DNA of 64,000 nucleotides, from assembly GCA_002310215.1 (NCBI GenBank), contig DBYR01000006.1, forward strand, positions 84,112 through 148,111. The letters run 5' to 3'. This document shows, piece by piece, positions 8,142-16,705 of this stretch. The position numbers and the translations under genes are program-made. The DNA comes from Bacteroidales bacterium UBA1181. GTDB lineage: Bacteria > Bacteroidota > Bacteroidia > Bacteroidales > Paludibacteraceae. Position 1 is the first letter of the stretch; every line of letters begins with the position of its first letter. The notes beneath the pieces are model-generated. The model had not been told where the DNA came from and searched no databases. It was given only the letters and a program-made list of their open reading frames with translations.

Positions 8142-8528
8142 TTAATTGGAAGATTGTTCAATCTTCAACTGGCGAATCGACTCCCTCGAACCACTCTTCG
8201 TGGTGAGTATCAGGACTTGGAATGTACCAGAATCCGTATATAGTTTGCCCATCAAAAGGCCTGTTTTTTCCTTTTCGGTCTTGTGGGTGACGGCGAAATT
8301 GGACGGGCGATGCTTCCTGAAGAAAGAGGAAATAGCATCCTGAGCCTGCATCCTGCTTTTCACGCAATCAGAACGGTCTATGGTCAAATCCACGCTCGTG
8401 TCCAAAAACGAATTAATTCTTTGCACATCTCCCACTGAGAAAGCCCTCACAATGTCCGGATTCGCATGTAGGGAAGCCATCACGGTTCCGAACACCAGAA
8501 TCAGGAAAATTCTTTTGTTCATTTTCAT
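8142..8528 (-). CDS. DUF4783 secreted protein
   Basis: 128 aa with a signal peptide (KRIFLILVFGTVMASLHA), giving a periplasmic protein of about 105 aa. The body (ISSFFRKHRPSNFAVTHK, GLLMGKLYTDSGTFQVLIL) looks like a small NTF2-like cone fold, as annotated for DUF4783. First gene of the nadC-nuclease-fabD operon and divergent from rlmH. The function is unknown; the conserved position next to nadC is the main support. Confidence 0.82.
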   Translation of the reverse strand: MKMNKRIFLILVFGTVMASLHANPDIVRAFSVGDVQRINSFLDTSVDLTIDRSDCVKSRMQAQDAISSFFRKHRPSNFAVTHKTEKEKTGLLMGKLYTDSGTFQVLILTTKSGSRESIRQLKIEQSSN

Positions 8529-8595
8529 AATTCCTCAAGTATTATCGACACGCTCATTTTATACCTCAAATGGGTGTCCCGATTATCTTTTTTAA

Positions 8596-8603
8596 TATTT
8601 TTG
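8596..8603 (+). promoter_or_regulatory. -7 element (TATTTTTG) for rlmH
   Basis: Matches TAnnTTTG. Predicted start is near 8610, giving a very short leader. The -33 box is not recognisable. Confidence 0.5.
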
Positions 8604-8623
8604 CGCCATAAAAAATAGCGAAA

Positions 8624-9097
8624 ATGAAAGTCACACTTCTTACAGTCGGCAAAACTAATGATTTATCCTTTAAAAATGCAATTTCTGAGTACCAAAAGCG
8701 ACTAAAATTCTACATTTCTTTCGAAATAGAGGAAATCCCCTCTCTAAAAAATACGAAAAATTTGACAGAAGACAAGCAAAAGGAGAAAGAAGGTGAACTA
8801 ATCCTAAAATATTTACAAGCGGAAGACGAAGTCATTTTATTGGATGACAAGGGGGACGAATTCACCTCCAAACAGTTCGCCACGTATATCGAAAAGAAAG
8901 CATCATCCGGACTGAAACAACTCTATTTCGTAGTTGGGGGACCCTATGGATTTTCGCAGGAGGTCTATCAACGAGCGAACGGGAAGGTATCCCTTTCACG
9001 CATGACCTTTTCGCACCAGATGGTACGTCTTGTCTTCACGGAACAACTCTACCGCGCCATGACGATACTGCGGGGAGAACCTTATCACCACGAATAG
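8624..9097 (+). CDS. rlmH: 23S rRNA (pseudouridine1915-N3)-methyltransferase
   Basis: 157 aa, family length. SPOUT-fold signatures: LLTVGKT at the N-terminus, LLDDKGDEFTS, FVVGGPYGFS and the knot ending TFSHQMVRLVFTEQLYRAM then YHHE. Methylates helix 69 of 23S rRNA. Monocistronic, divergent from the DUF4783 gene. Its coding sequence is noticeably richer in A than its neighbours. Confidence 0.97.
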   Translation: MKVTLLTVGKTNDLSFKNAISEYQKRLKFYISFEIEEIPSLKNTKNLTEDKQKEKEGELILKYLQAEDEVILLDDKGDEFTSKQFATYIEKKASSGLKQLYFVVGGPYGFSQEVYQRANGKVSLSRMTFSHQMVRLVFTEQLYRAMTILRGEPYHHE

Positions 9098-9186
9098 GAA
9101 TTAAGAGTTAAGAATTGATTGGGGGAAATGCGCATCACTATACGCCGTGCACAACCCACAGCCTGTAAAACCAACCCTATACATAG

Positions 9187-9357
9187 CCCAGGGCAACACC
9201 TGGGGAGGTGATACAACATGAAGTTCTAAGCCACAAAGAGATTGTCACATCATAGGCAGAGGTGTCCCCCCTGTGCCGAAGGAGCGACACTATAGACCTT
9301 AAACATTTAACGCTCGTTGTCCCCTAAGCCCCGAAGGGGCATCATTATTGACCTTAG
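9187..9357 (+). repeat. Degenerate REP-like palindromic repeats
   Basis: The 281-bp gap after rlmH holds a hairpin CCCAGG / CCTGGG (9187-9204). Two tandem, diverged copies of a unit of about 50 bp follow: TGTGCCGAAGGAGCGACA...TAGACCTTA near 9275-9300, and TAAGCCCCGAAGGGGCATC...TGACCTTA near 9325-9355. The second has a perfect hairpin GCCCCGAAGGGGC at 9328-9340. This resembles REP/RAYT-type intergenic repeats of Bacteroidota. No transposase gene is nearby. Confidence 0.55.
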
Positions 9358-9378
9358 GCTCAAAAGGTGTTCTCAAAC

Positions 9379-10215
9379 CTAATTCGAGAAAAGCTCAGCC
9401 ACCATAGTGGCATACGTCTTCGAAACAGGAATAACCTCGCAGGAATTGCCCGAATCGAGCTCCAGCAGCAATCCCTCCGCCGACTTGCGAAGGACACGCA
9501 CCTTCCTGAAATTCACCACATAGAAGCGATGGCAACGATGAATGTTGTAGGAGGAGAAAGACTCCTCGATGCTCTTCAATGAATTGCGCAGCATAAAGCG
9601 CATCTTTTCCCCACGATTGTTCAAGTAGAAGATATAAATATAATTGTCCGCAGATTGGGCATACAGGAAATCATCTATACGGATGGAAATGCGGAAAACG
9701 TCCTTTTCATCGTAGAAATTCAAGACTTCACGATCCTTATCCACCAACTTAATTTGGGAGGAAATCTCACTGATCACCTGTTTTTTCTCCTGCAATGCGA
9801 AGTAGAGCCAGGAAATCGTATAGGGTAACGCCAAGATAGTGACGACCGAGATGGACGTATGCAACATGATCGGCAGGAAAGGACGCTGGGCGGAATCCAC
9901 CGACCAACCCACGAGGGACAATCCTAACGATATGAAAATCAATTCCAAAACAATCCACCAGCAAAACTGCTGGAAGGTGAAAGGATGTTTCCGATTTATC
10001 TTATAGAAAGCGAAACGGCTGGCGGACATAATAATGTATCCTATGATAACAAGGGACAAGACGTAATAATTAGACCTACCCTCGCCCTCCAAACCACGGA
10101 TAAAGACATTCGGCCTATAAACAAAAGAGAAGAGCGCCGCCAGGATAAAAACCAGCGTAAGGAAGTGCAAAACGCCCCTCTTCTCCGTCATAAATATAGG
10201 TATATGTCTCTCCAT
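9379..10215 (-). CDS. Membrane-bound LytTR-family transcription regulator
   Basis: 278 aa. Four predicted membrane helices fill the first 145 residues (LTLVFILAALFSFVY, NYYVLSLVIIGYIIM, IVLELIFISLGLSLVGW, ISVVTILALPYTISWLY). A short coiled stretch follows, then a LytTR DNA-binding domain (FLYAQSADNYIYIFYL, MRFMLRNSLKSIEESF, IHRCHRFYVVNFRKVR). There is no receiver domain and no adjacent histidine kinase, so it may sense a membrane signal itself. The ATG at 10215 is preferred over an in-frame TTG at 10236. The target is unknown; the divergent fabHKF operon is the nearest candidate. Confidence 0.85.
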   Translation of the reverse strand: MERHIPIFMTEKRGVLHFLTLVFILAALFSFVYRPNVFIRGLEGEGRSNYYVLSLVIIGYIIMSASRFAFYKINRKHPFTFQQFCWWIVLELIFISLGLSLVGWSVDSAQRPFLPIMLHTSISVVTILALPYTISWLYFALQEKKQVISEISSQIKLVDKDREVLNFYDEKDVFRISIRIDDFLYAQSADNYIYIFYLNNRGEKMRFMLRNSLKSIEESFSSYNIHRCHRFYVVNFRKVRVLRKSAEGLLLELDSGNSCEVIPVSKTYATMVAELFSN

Positions 10216-10399
10216 CTTGATTCGTTTAATGCGCAAAAATAGTTAATTTATTTTCATGTTACAATTTTTTCGCAAAGCCAAATTCACTCATTTCGCAAAA
10301 ATAATCAGAATTTCACCCCAAAATATGAAATTTTATCCCTTTTAAAGGGTGCCGTAAACCATAATAAACCATAAAATTTCCCGATGGAATTGGATTTTT

Positions 10400-10407
10400 T
10401 AATTTTG
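10400..10407 (+). promoter_or_regulatory. -7 element (TAATTTTG) of the fabHKF operon
   Basis: TAATTTTG, with TTTC (one change from TTTG) at 10377-10380 and a 19-bp spacer. Predicted start is near 10414, leaving a leader of about 80 nt that can fold (see the finding on the fabH leader). Confidence 0.6.
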
Positions 10408-10495
10408 CATTGCCAAAAAAGGGGCGCAAATGCGTTATTAGATTGGCGAGCGAACAAGCAGAGCTCCAAATCTGCTAATTACGTAACGATTTAAG

Positions 10496-11443
10496 ATGAA
10501 AATCATAGGAACAGGAAGTGCAATTCCACGGAGAGAGGTGACCAACGACATGCTTGCGGAGTTCTTGGACACGAGCGACGAATGGATATCCACCCGCACG
10601 GGCATTAAAAGTCGCAGAGTGTTGTCGACGGACGAGGATCTCACACAATTGGCCATACAAGCAGCAAAGGAAGCGTTGAAAGATGCGAAGATAGACCCCT
10701 CCGAATTGGACTACATCTTGTGCCACAATGTAAGCAACGACTTCGAGACGCCAGCACTCGCCTGCGTCATCCAAGGTGCGGTCAGCGCTCATTGCCCATC
10801 TCTCGACTTGAATGGCGCCTGTTCGGGCTTCATCTTCACATTAGACTGCGCCAACGGTTTGATGAAAGCCGGCAGAGCGAAAAAAATCCTCATCGTATGT
10901 GCGGAACACATGACGAAGATGACAGACTGGACCCGCCGCGAGAGCTGCGTGCTTTTCGGAGATGGCGCAGGAGCTATCATCATCACGGACGAGGGACCTG
11001 ACTGTGAAATCAGCATATCCACCACCTATAGTGACGCACTCACCTGCAACGCGAGAGTGGTAACCACTCCGTTCAGCCAACAAGAGGAGAAGTACGCCAA
11101 ACTGGTGATGAAGGGAAGGGAAGTATTCAAATTAGCCGTACAAAGTTCGGCGCACGACATTCAAGATGTGATGGACAAGGCGCACGTGACAGCGGAAGAC
11201 GTGAGATTCTTCTTGCTACACCAAGCCAACCTACGCATTGTGGACGCCATAAAATCTCACCTGGACCAACCAGAAGAAAAATTTCCTCATAACATCGAGA
11301 AGCGAGGCAACACCTCCTCCGCGAGCGTGCCGCTGCTGTTGGACGAAATCAATAAACAGGGTATGATTAAAGAGGGTGACATACTGGTATTCAGTGCGTT
11401 CGGCGCCGGATTCTCCTCCGGAGCGTGCCTCGTGAGATGGTAA
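10496..11443 (+). CDS. fabH: 3-oxoacyl-ACP synthase III
   Basis: 315 aa. Catalytic triad Cys109 (LNGACSGFIF), His242 (LLHQANLRI) and Asn272 (KRGNTSSASVP). Condenses acyl-CoA with malonyl-ACP to start fatty acid chains. First gene of fabH-fabK-fabF, with gaps of 33 bp and 2 bp. It follows a short structured leader and a Bacteroidota promoter. Confidence 0.95.
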   Translation: MKIIGTGSAIPRREVTNDMLAEFLDTSDEWISTRTGIKSRRVLSTDEDLTQLAIQAAKEALKDAKIDPSELDYILCHNVSNDFETPALACVIQGAVSAHCPSLDLNGACSGFIFTLDCANGLMKAGRAKKILIVCAEHMTKMTDWTRRESCVLFGDGAGAIIITDEGPDCEISISTTYSDALTCNARVVTTPFSQQEEKYAKLVMKGREVFKLAVQSSAHDIQDVMDKAHVTAEDVRFFLLHQANLRIVDAIKSHLDQPEEKFPHNIEKRGNTSSASVPLLLDEINKQGMIKEGDILVFSAFGAGFSSGACLVRW

Positions 11444-11476
11444 TTTAATAAGACAAAAAATCTAAAGGATAAAGAT

Positions 11477-12424
11477 ATGATTTCAAGTAAGATTTGTGAT
11501 TTAATCGGTATTCAATACCCTATTTTCCAAGGGGGTATGGCATGGATTTCAGATGCCAAATTGGCAAGTGCAGTATCAGAAGCGGGAGGTTTGGGACTCA
11601 TCTCCGCCATGAACGCCAATGCGGAATACGTCAGAGAGGAAATCCGCAAATGCAAAACAATGACGAAAAAGCCTTTCGGCGTCAACATCATGTTGCAAAG
11701 CCCATTTGCGGAAGAGGTTGCGAAGGTGGTTATCGAAGAGAAAGTGGATGTCATCACCACAGGTGCGGGCAATCCATCTAAATACATGAAAGCTTGGTTG
11801 GAAGCAGGCATCAAGGTCGTACCAGTCGTTGCATCCGCAGCATTCGCCATCTTGATGGAGAGAATCGGTGCGAGCGCAGTGGTAGCGGAAGGCTGCGAGT
11901 CTGGCGGTCACGTCGGCGAGCTCAACACGATGGCGCTGATTCCTCAGGTGGTAGACGCAGTGAAGATCCCTGTGTTGGCAGCCGGTGGTATCGGAGACGG
12001 TAGAGGTATGGCCGCAGCCTTCATGCTTGGCGCTGAGGGCGTGCAATGCGGTACATGCTTCCTCGTGGCTGACGAGTGCTGTGTAAGCCAAACTTATAAG
12101 GATAAAATCATCTCAGCAAGCGACACCGCCACCATCGTGACGGGTAAGAGATTCGGTCACCCTGTACGTTCCTTGAAGACTCCATTCTCCAAGAAGTTCG
12201 CGGACATGGAGAAGGACAACACCATCACCGACGAGGAGATCATGGCATTCGGCGCAGGATCACTCAGGAAAGCGGTAGTTGACGGAGACGCGAAGGGCGG
12301 TTCCTTCATGGCCGGACAAATCGCTGGTCTCATCAAAGAGCAACGCCCTGCCAAGGCAATCATCGAATCGATGGTCAGCGAAGCGGAAGCCTTATTAAAC
12401 AAAGCTAACAACAGAATCAAATAA
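11477..12424 (+). CDS. fabK: Enoyl-ACP reductase II (FMN-dependent)
   Basis: 315 aa TIM-barrel flavoprotein of the NPD/FabK family: PIFQGGMAWISDAKLASAVS, EAGGLGLISAMNA, VPVVASAAFAILMER, VAEGCESGGHVGELNT (FMN-phosphate region) and LAAGGIGDGRGMAAAFMLG. It reduces trans-2-enoyl-ACP in the last step of each elongation cycle. Its place between fabH and fabF supports FabK rather than a nitronate monooxygenase. FabK enzymes are intrinsically insensitive to triclosan, unlike FabI. Confidence 0.92.
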   Translation: MISSKICDLIGIQYPIFQGGMAWISDAKLASAVSEAGGLGLISAMNANAEYVREEIRKCKTMTKKPFGVNIMLQSPFAEEVAKVVIEEKVDVITTGAGNPSKYMKAWLEAGIKVVPVVASAAFAILMERIGASAVVAEGCESGGHVGELNTMALIPQVVDAVKIPVLAAGGIGDGRGMAAAFMLGAEGVQCGTCFLVADECCVSQTYKDKIISASDTATIVTGKRFGHPVRSLKTPFSKKFADMEKDNTITDEEIMAFGAGSLRKAVVDGDAKGGSFMAGQIAGLIKEQRPAKAIIESMVSEAEALLNKANNRIK

Positions 12425-12426
12425 GC

Positions 12427-13653
12427 ATGAGAAGAGTAGTCATCACAGGTATGGGCATTATCTCGCCCATCGGGAAAGACATCAAGACATTTTGGGAGAA
12501 TCTGAAGAATGGAGTTTGCGGTATCGACTTCATCCAAAACATCGACACGACCGGTTTGGAAGTAAAGATCGCTGGTGAAGTGCGGGATTTCCGTGCCGAG
12601 GACTTCGGCGTGGAGAAAGGCATGGCGCGCAAGGCTGACCGTTACTGTCAATTTGCCCTCGCCGCCGCACAGCAAGCGATGAACGACAGAGGTGACCTCG
12701 GATTGCCTAACGAAAGAGTCGGCGTTTACGTGGGCTCCGGAATCGGTGGCATGCAGACATTCCTCAACGAGAGCAAGAAAATGTTCGAAGAGGGTCCGGG
12801 TCGTGTCTCTCCCCTATTCATTCCAATGATGATCTCCAACATCGCGGCCGGCAACATCGCCATCGCACACCATGCGGAAGGTCCATGTCTGCCAGTTGTG
12901 ACAGCCTGCGCAACCAGTACGCATGCGATCGGTGAGGCCTACAGAGCCATCAAATACGGCTATGCGGACGCTATCATCGCCGGTGGTGCGGAAGCGACCA
13001 TCAACCCATTGGCGATCGGCGGTTTCACCAACTGCAAGGCATTGTCCAAGTCGGGCGATCCTAAACGCGCCTCACTGCCATTCGATGCGGAACGCAAGGG
13101 ATTCGTCATCGGTGAGGGCGCCGGAATCGTCATCCTGGAGGAATATGAGCATGCAAAAGCATCTGGCGCAAAGATATACGGTGAGATCTGCGGCTACGGC
13201 AACACCTGCGACGCATATCACTACACCGCACCGAAACCAGACGGAACATGCGCTTCCAGAGCAATCAAGATGGCTCTCGACGAGGCGAACTACAGCGAGA
13301 AGGACACGTTGTACGTCAACGCACACGGTACAGGTACCCACATGAACGACTCCTCGGAGACCCAAGCCCTCAAGCTGGCGTTAGGCGAAAAGGAGGCTCG
13401 CAGAGCACACATCAGCTCATCCAAGTCCATGACCGGACACATGTTGGGCGCTGCTGGTGGCGTAGAGGTGATCGTATCGGCTTTGTCCCTCCAAGAGGGC
13501 ATCGTGACGCCTACCATCGGACTCAACAATCCTGACCCTGAGTGTGACCTGGACTACACGCCAAACAAAGCGCAGAAAGCGGACTTGACCATCGCCATCT
13601 CCAACTCGTTGGGATTCGGTGGACACAACGCTTGTGTAGCCATAAGAAAATAG
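12427..13653 (+). CDS. fabF: 3-oxoacyl-ACP synthase II
   Basis: 408 aa. Active-site Cys161 (VTACATSTHAIGE), His300 (NAHGTGTHMND) and His338 (SKSMTGHMLGAAGG). Condensing enzyme of fatty acid elongation. It begins 2 bp after the fabK stop, so translation is almost certainly coupled. No acpP gene is present in the operon or elsewhere in the window. Confidence 0.96.
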   Translation: MRRVVITGMGIISPIGKDIKTFWENLKNGVCGIDFIQNIDTTGLEVKIAGEVRDFRAEDFGVEKGMARKADRYCQFALAAAQQAMNDRGDLGLPNERVGVYVGSGIGGMQTFLNESKKMFEEGPGRVSPLFIPMMISNIAAGNIAIAHHAEGPCLPVVTACATSTHAIGEAYRAIKYGYADAIIAGGAEATINPLAIGGFTNCKALSKSGDPKRASLPFDAERKGFVIGEGAGIVILEEYEHAKASGAKIYGEICGYGNTCDAYHYTAPKPDGTCASRAIKMALDEANYSEKDTLYVNAHGTGTHMNDSSETQALKLALGEKEARRAHISSSKSMTGHMLGAAGGVEVIVSALSLQEGIVTPTIGLNNPDPECDLDYTPNKAQKADLTIAISNSLGFGGHNACVAIRK

Positions 13654-13680
13654 AAGAAACAACCTATTCCATAGCTTAGG

Positions 13681-13724
13681 AAAGAGGATGTCACCCCAAT
13701 GGCATCCTCTTTCTTCGTTTTTTC
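13681..13724 (+). terminator. Terminator of fabHKF
   Basis: AAAGAGGATG (13681-13690) pairs with CATCCTCTTT (13703-13712), followed by a T-rich tail. Confidence 0.85.
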
Positions 13725-13785
13725 TTTTACCGAAATTTTCTCAAAATTGATTTAAAAATTTTCATGGGATTATGCGAACTTTTTG

Positions 13786-13793
13786 TATATTTG
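13786..13793 (+). promoter_or_regulatory. -7 element (TATATTTG) for the M6 protease
   Basis: TAnnTTTG match about 30 bp before the chosen ATG. It lies inside the longer open frame that begins with TTG at 13783, which rules that start out. Confidence 0.55.
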
Positions 13794-13821
13794 GGGAATA
13801 GGAACGCAAAAGAAACCCGCC

Positions 13822-16392
13822 ATGAAACGTACACTATTATATATCAGCCTATTGATTGTTCACTTGTTGAGCACAGGAATAACGTGTGCCATGGTATACA
13901 ATGGGACCCCTCACAAGATGACACAACCCAACGGAGATACCGTAACTGTGTTCCTTCATGGTTCAGACCTCTTCATCGATGCGGAAAGTGTAGACCATTA
14001 TACCCTCACCACGGATGAGACAACAGGAGAAATATGCTACGCCATGCTATCAAAAGACGGCAGGGAATACGCCTCAACCGGCATCACCTACAATGGAGGT
14101 GAAACACCCGAAGCGGTGAAAATGATCATTGAGCCAGGCTTACGCATCAACAAAGAGAGCAGGGATGAGAAGATCCGCCAGACGAGAATCAAGCTGAACA
14201 AGGCGGAGACAGAGCAAGAGGGACCCGTCCTCAGAGCCGCACAAGCATTGCCGGACACGGTATACGGACTGTGCATCCTCATTGATTTCCCCAGCACAAA
14301 ATCAAGCGTGACGAGAGAGCAGGTAGAGCAGTTCCTCAACGGCGACGACAACCCTGTATTCGGAAATAAGAGTTCCATCAAGGAATTTTTCCAATGGATT
14401 TCTCAAGGCAAACTCACCTACATCAACTTCGTACCGGACCAATTCTACACGGCAGAAAAAGAGTATAGTGACTATGCTCCAAACACGGCGACAGACTATA
14501 CCGTCGACCAATTCTATCCTCAAATACAAGCGGCCATCAATGAATGGGGGAAAGCGCATCCGGACCAACTCAACCTGCTATCCGCCAATGAATACCAGGG
14601 CATCAAGGCGCTGAACATCCTATACGCCGGGAAATGCACCAACAAATGGGGCACAGGACTATGGCCACACCAAAGCTACGTCAACAACAGCGGCCAAGTG
14701 AAGGTCAACAACTGGAGATATAGAGGGTGGGAGATATACCACAGTTACCAGATAAGCGACATTGGGGACCGACTCACCATGGGCACCTTCGTCCACGAGA
14801 ACGGGCACCTCATCTGCGGTTGGCCGGATTTCTACCAATACGAGGAACATGAGCCAAACAACGCCGCCGACTATAATATCGGAGACGCTTTCTCCATTAG
14901 CAGCGAAACCAATCCACCGTATCCCAACCCATGGGCTCTTGACCAAATGGGCTGGTTGGAGAATCAGATTGATATCACGGACATCAAAGACGGACGAGTC
15001 ATCACCCTAAAGCAAGGATGCGGATACGCCGCCGTATACAAAGGGAAAGGGGAAAACGTAAAGGAAAAGTTTTATTTGGAAATCAGAGACAAATACTACC
15101 TTCACAACCGAGCGAACAAGGAGACCGGCATATTCATCTGGCACAGCAACGATGCTGGGGACAACTGCCATCCAGACAAAGATGAGCTACTCGACTGTAG
15201 ACCAGCCAAATACGAACATCCATTCTGGAAAAAAGACAATGGTCCAAAGGTGTTCGACGACGAATCAGACCCCGACGCGAAATGGCATGACGGGGCCAAT
15301 TCGGGCATATACCTCTGGGACTTCAGCGAAGGAGGCGAAACCATGACCTTCCGTTGCGGAAGATACATCGAGACCCCCGAATTCACTAAAACAACGCTGC
15401 AAAAGGCCATCGTGTACAAGGCATTCCACGACAGCATCACTCTCCAAGGAGGCGACGCACCTTACTCGTTGGAACTCTACGACGGAGACCTCCCCGAAGG
15501 CATAGAACTGACTACATCAGGCGTTCTGCAAGGAATACCGACCCAAGCAGGAGAGGTGACCTTCACCGTGAAAGTAACCGACAGCAACGGGAAAAACGCT
15601 TTCCAGGAATTCACACTCATCATACAAGAGTCTACTCCTTTCAATAGCGCTCCTTACCCTATTCCAGGCAACTTCCAAACGGAAGGATACGACAGAGGAG
15701 GAGCCGAGGTGGCCTTCCATACCACAAGGACGGTGGACACGCGAAAAATCAAGGATGCGAGAGATGACAACGAATACTTCCCAATGTCCAAAATCAGCGG
15801 AGCCAACTTCGCGACGGAGTATGCGATTAAAGGGGAATGGACGCAATACACCATAGATGTGGAAAAAAGCGGATGGTACAACATGTCCATACAAAACACG
15901 ACACTGTCGGACGTCATCCTATCCATTGTATTAGATCGGGAGGTCATAGACACTATGGGCATACCTGGACTCTACACTGAAGAGTCAAGTTGGTTCTTCA
16001 CCACGACTAAAGCCGTCAGCAAGGCCACCACGAAGGAACTCAGGCTGAAGAAGGGCACACATAAACTTCAAATCATGGGGCAAGCGCTTCCGTCCAGCCT
16101 CCAAATAGACAGCGTGAGCTTCGTCCTAACAAAGGAAGACGAACTAACCAGACAAACAGAGACACCGAGCCAACCAATCCGCTTAACGCAGGATGGGAAA
16201 GGCGTATTCCAACTGTCCGGCGCATCCGAAGGAGACAGACTATACGTGTACAACGCCCAATCTCAGTTGTGGGAGAACCTAAACCTCACTTCGGGCAACA
16301 TACACTTCGGCGCCAATTATCCGAAAGGAATATACCTCGTGCGAATCGTCGGGAAAGATTACATCCAGACTATCAAAGCGGTCAAACGCTAA
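13822..16392 (+). CDS. Secreted M6-family metalloprotease with CBM-like domain and T9SS-type C-terminus
   Basis: 856 aa. Signal peptide MKRTLLYISLLIVHLLSTGITCA. Residues 25-145 look like a propeptide. The M6 (immune inhibitor A-like) catalytic domain has zinc motif HENGHLICGWPDFYQYE from His325, a spacing usual in Bacteroidales M6 proteases. A putative-Ig (He_PIG) domain follows (GIELTTSGVLQGIPTQAGEV). Next is a CBM6-like beta-sandwich (EGYDRGGAEVAFHTT ... GEWTQYTIDVEKSGWY). The last 70 residues (FQLSGASEGDRLYVYNA ... YPKGIYLVRIVGK) resemble a type A T9SS sorting domain. Probably an extracellular or surface-bound protease, secreted by T9SS. Confidence 0.85.
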   Translation: MKRTLLYISLLIVHLLSTGITCAMVYNGTPHKMTQPNGDTVTVFLHGSDLFIDAESVDHYTLTTDETTGEICYAMLSKDGREYASTGITYNGGETPEAVKMIIEPGLRINKESRDEKIRQTRIKLNKAETEQEGPVLRAAQALPDTVYGLCILIDFPSTKSSVTREQVEQFLNGDDNPVFGNKSSIKEFFQWISQGKLTYINFVPDQFYTAEKEYSDYAPNTATDYTVDQFYPQIQAAINEWGKAHPDQLNLLSANEYQGIKALNILYAGKCTNKWGTGLWPHQSYVNNSGQVKVNNWRYRGWEIYHSYQISDIGDRLTMGTFVHENGHLICGWPDFYQYEEHEPNNAADYNIGDAFSISSETNPPYPNPWALDQMGWLENQIDITDIKDGRVITLKQGCGYAAVYKGKGENVKEKFYLEIRDKYYLHNRANKETGIFIWHSNDAGDNCHPDKDELLDCRPAKYEHPFWKKDNGPKVFDDESDPDAKWHDGANSGIYLWDFSEGGETMTFRCGRYIETPEFTKTTLQKAIVYKAFHDSITLQGGDAPYSLELYDGDLPEGIELTTSGVLQGIPTQAGEVTFTVKVTDSNGKNAFQEFTLIIQESTPFNSAPYPIPGNFQTEGYDRGGAEVAFHTTRTVDTRKIKDARDDNEYFPMSKISGANFATEYAIKGEWTQYTIDVEKSGWYNMSIQNTTLSDVILSIVLDREVIDTMGIPGLYTEESSWFFTTTKAVSKATTKELRLKKGTHKLQIMGQALPSSLQIDSVSFVLTKEDELTRQTETPSQPIRLTQDGKGVFQLSGASEGDRLYVYNAQSQLWENLNLTSGNIHFGANYPKGIYLVRIVGKDYIQTIKAVKR

Positions 16393-16583
16393 TGGTTCAA
16401 GCCAAATATCCCCCCATCACATACGCATATAACGACCCTGACTTTAATGTTGTTGGGCAACTTCGTCCATACATGGAGAGGGGAAACTGCAATCGTACAA
16501 TAAGCATTTCGCCACGACATAATCAGAGGCAGAGGGGATTCAATAAAAAATAGAAGAAAAAGACAAAAAAAAGAGCTTACAGG

Positions 16584-16613
16584 TTTGCCTTTCAAAAAAA
16601 ATATCTATATTTG
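16584..16613 (+). promoter_or_regulatory. TTTG-N18-TATATTTG promoter of the candidate small RNA
   Basis: TTTG at 16584-16587 and TATATTTG at 16606-16613, spacer 18 bp. No protein-coding frame follows it. Confidence 0.55.
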
Positions 16614-16619
16614 CGGTGT

Positions 16620-16705
16620 AATGTTGTGAAACATGATTCTTTATAGATGTAAGGTTTATGGTTTTCTAAAAGCAAGTCGATTCCAGGCTTGCTTTTGGTC
16701 TTTTT
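16620..16705 (+). ncRNA. Candidate small RNA of about 85 nt
   Basis: Starts about 7 nt after the -7 element. A 5' hairpin ATGTT-GTGA-AACAT (16621-16634) comes first. About 33 nt of unpaired sequence follow, then a terminator stem AAAAGCAAG / CTTGCTTTT (16668-16676 and 16688-16696) and a U run ending near 16705. It matches no RNA family I know. The size and architecture are those of an independent trans-acting small RNA. It faces the 3' end of the flippase gene. Inferred from sequence only. Confidence 0.45.
16668..16705 (+). terminator. Terminator of the candidate small RNA
   Basis: 9-bp stem AAAAGCAAG / CTTGCTTTT with an 11-nt loop, followed by GGTC and a T run. Confidence 0.6.

Noticed and set aside
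10455..10476. tRNA-Trp-like anticodon arm (AGCAGA, CTCCAAA-type loop, TCTGCT) in the fabH leader
   Set aside because: The stem closes around eight rather than seven loop bases, and there is no T arm (no TTCGA) or acceptor stem in the flanks.
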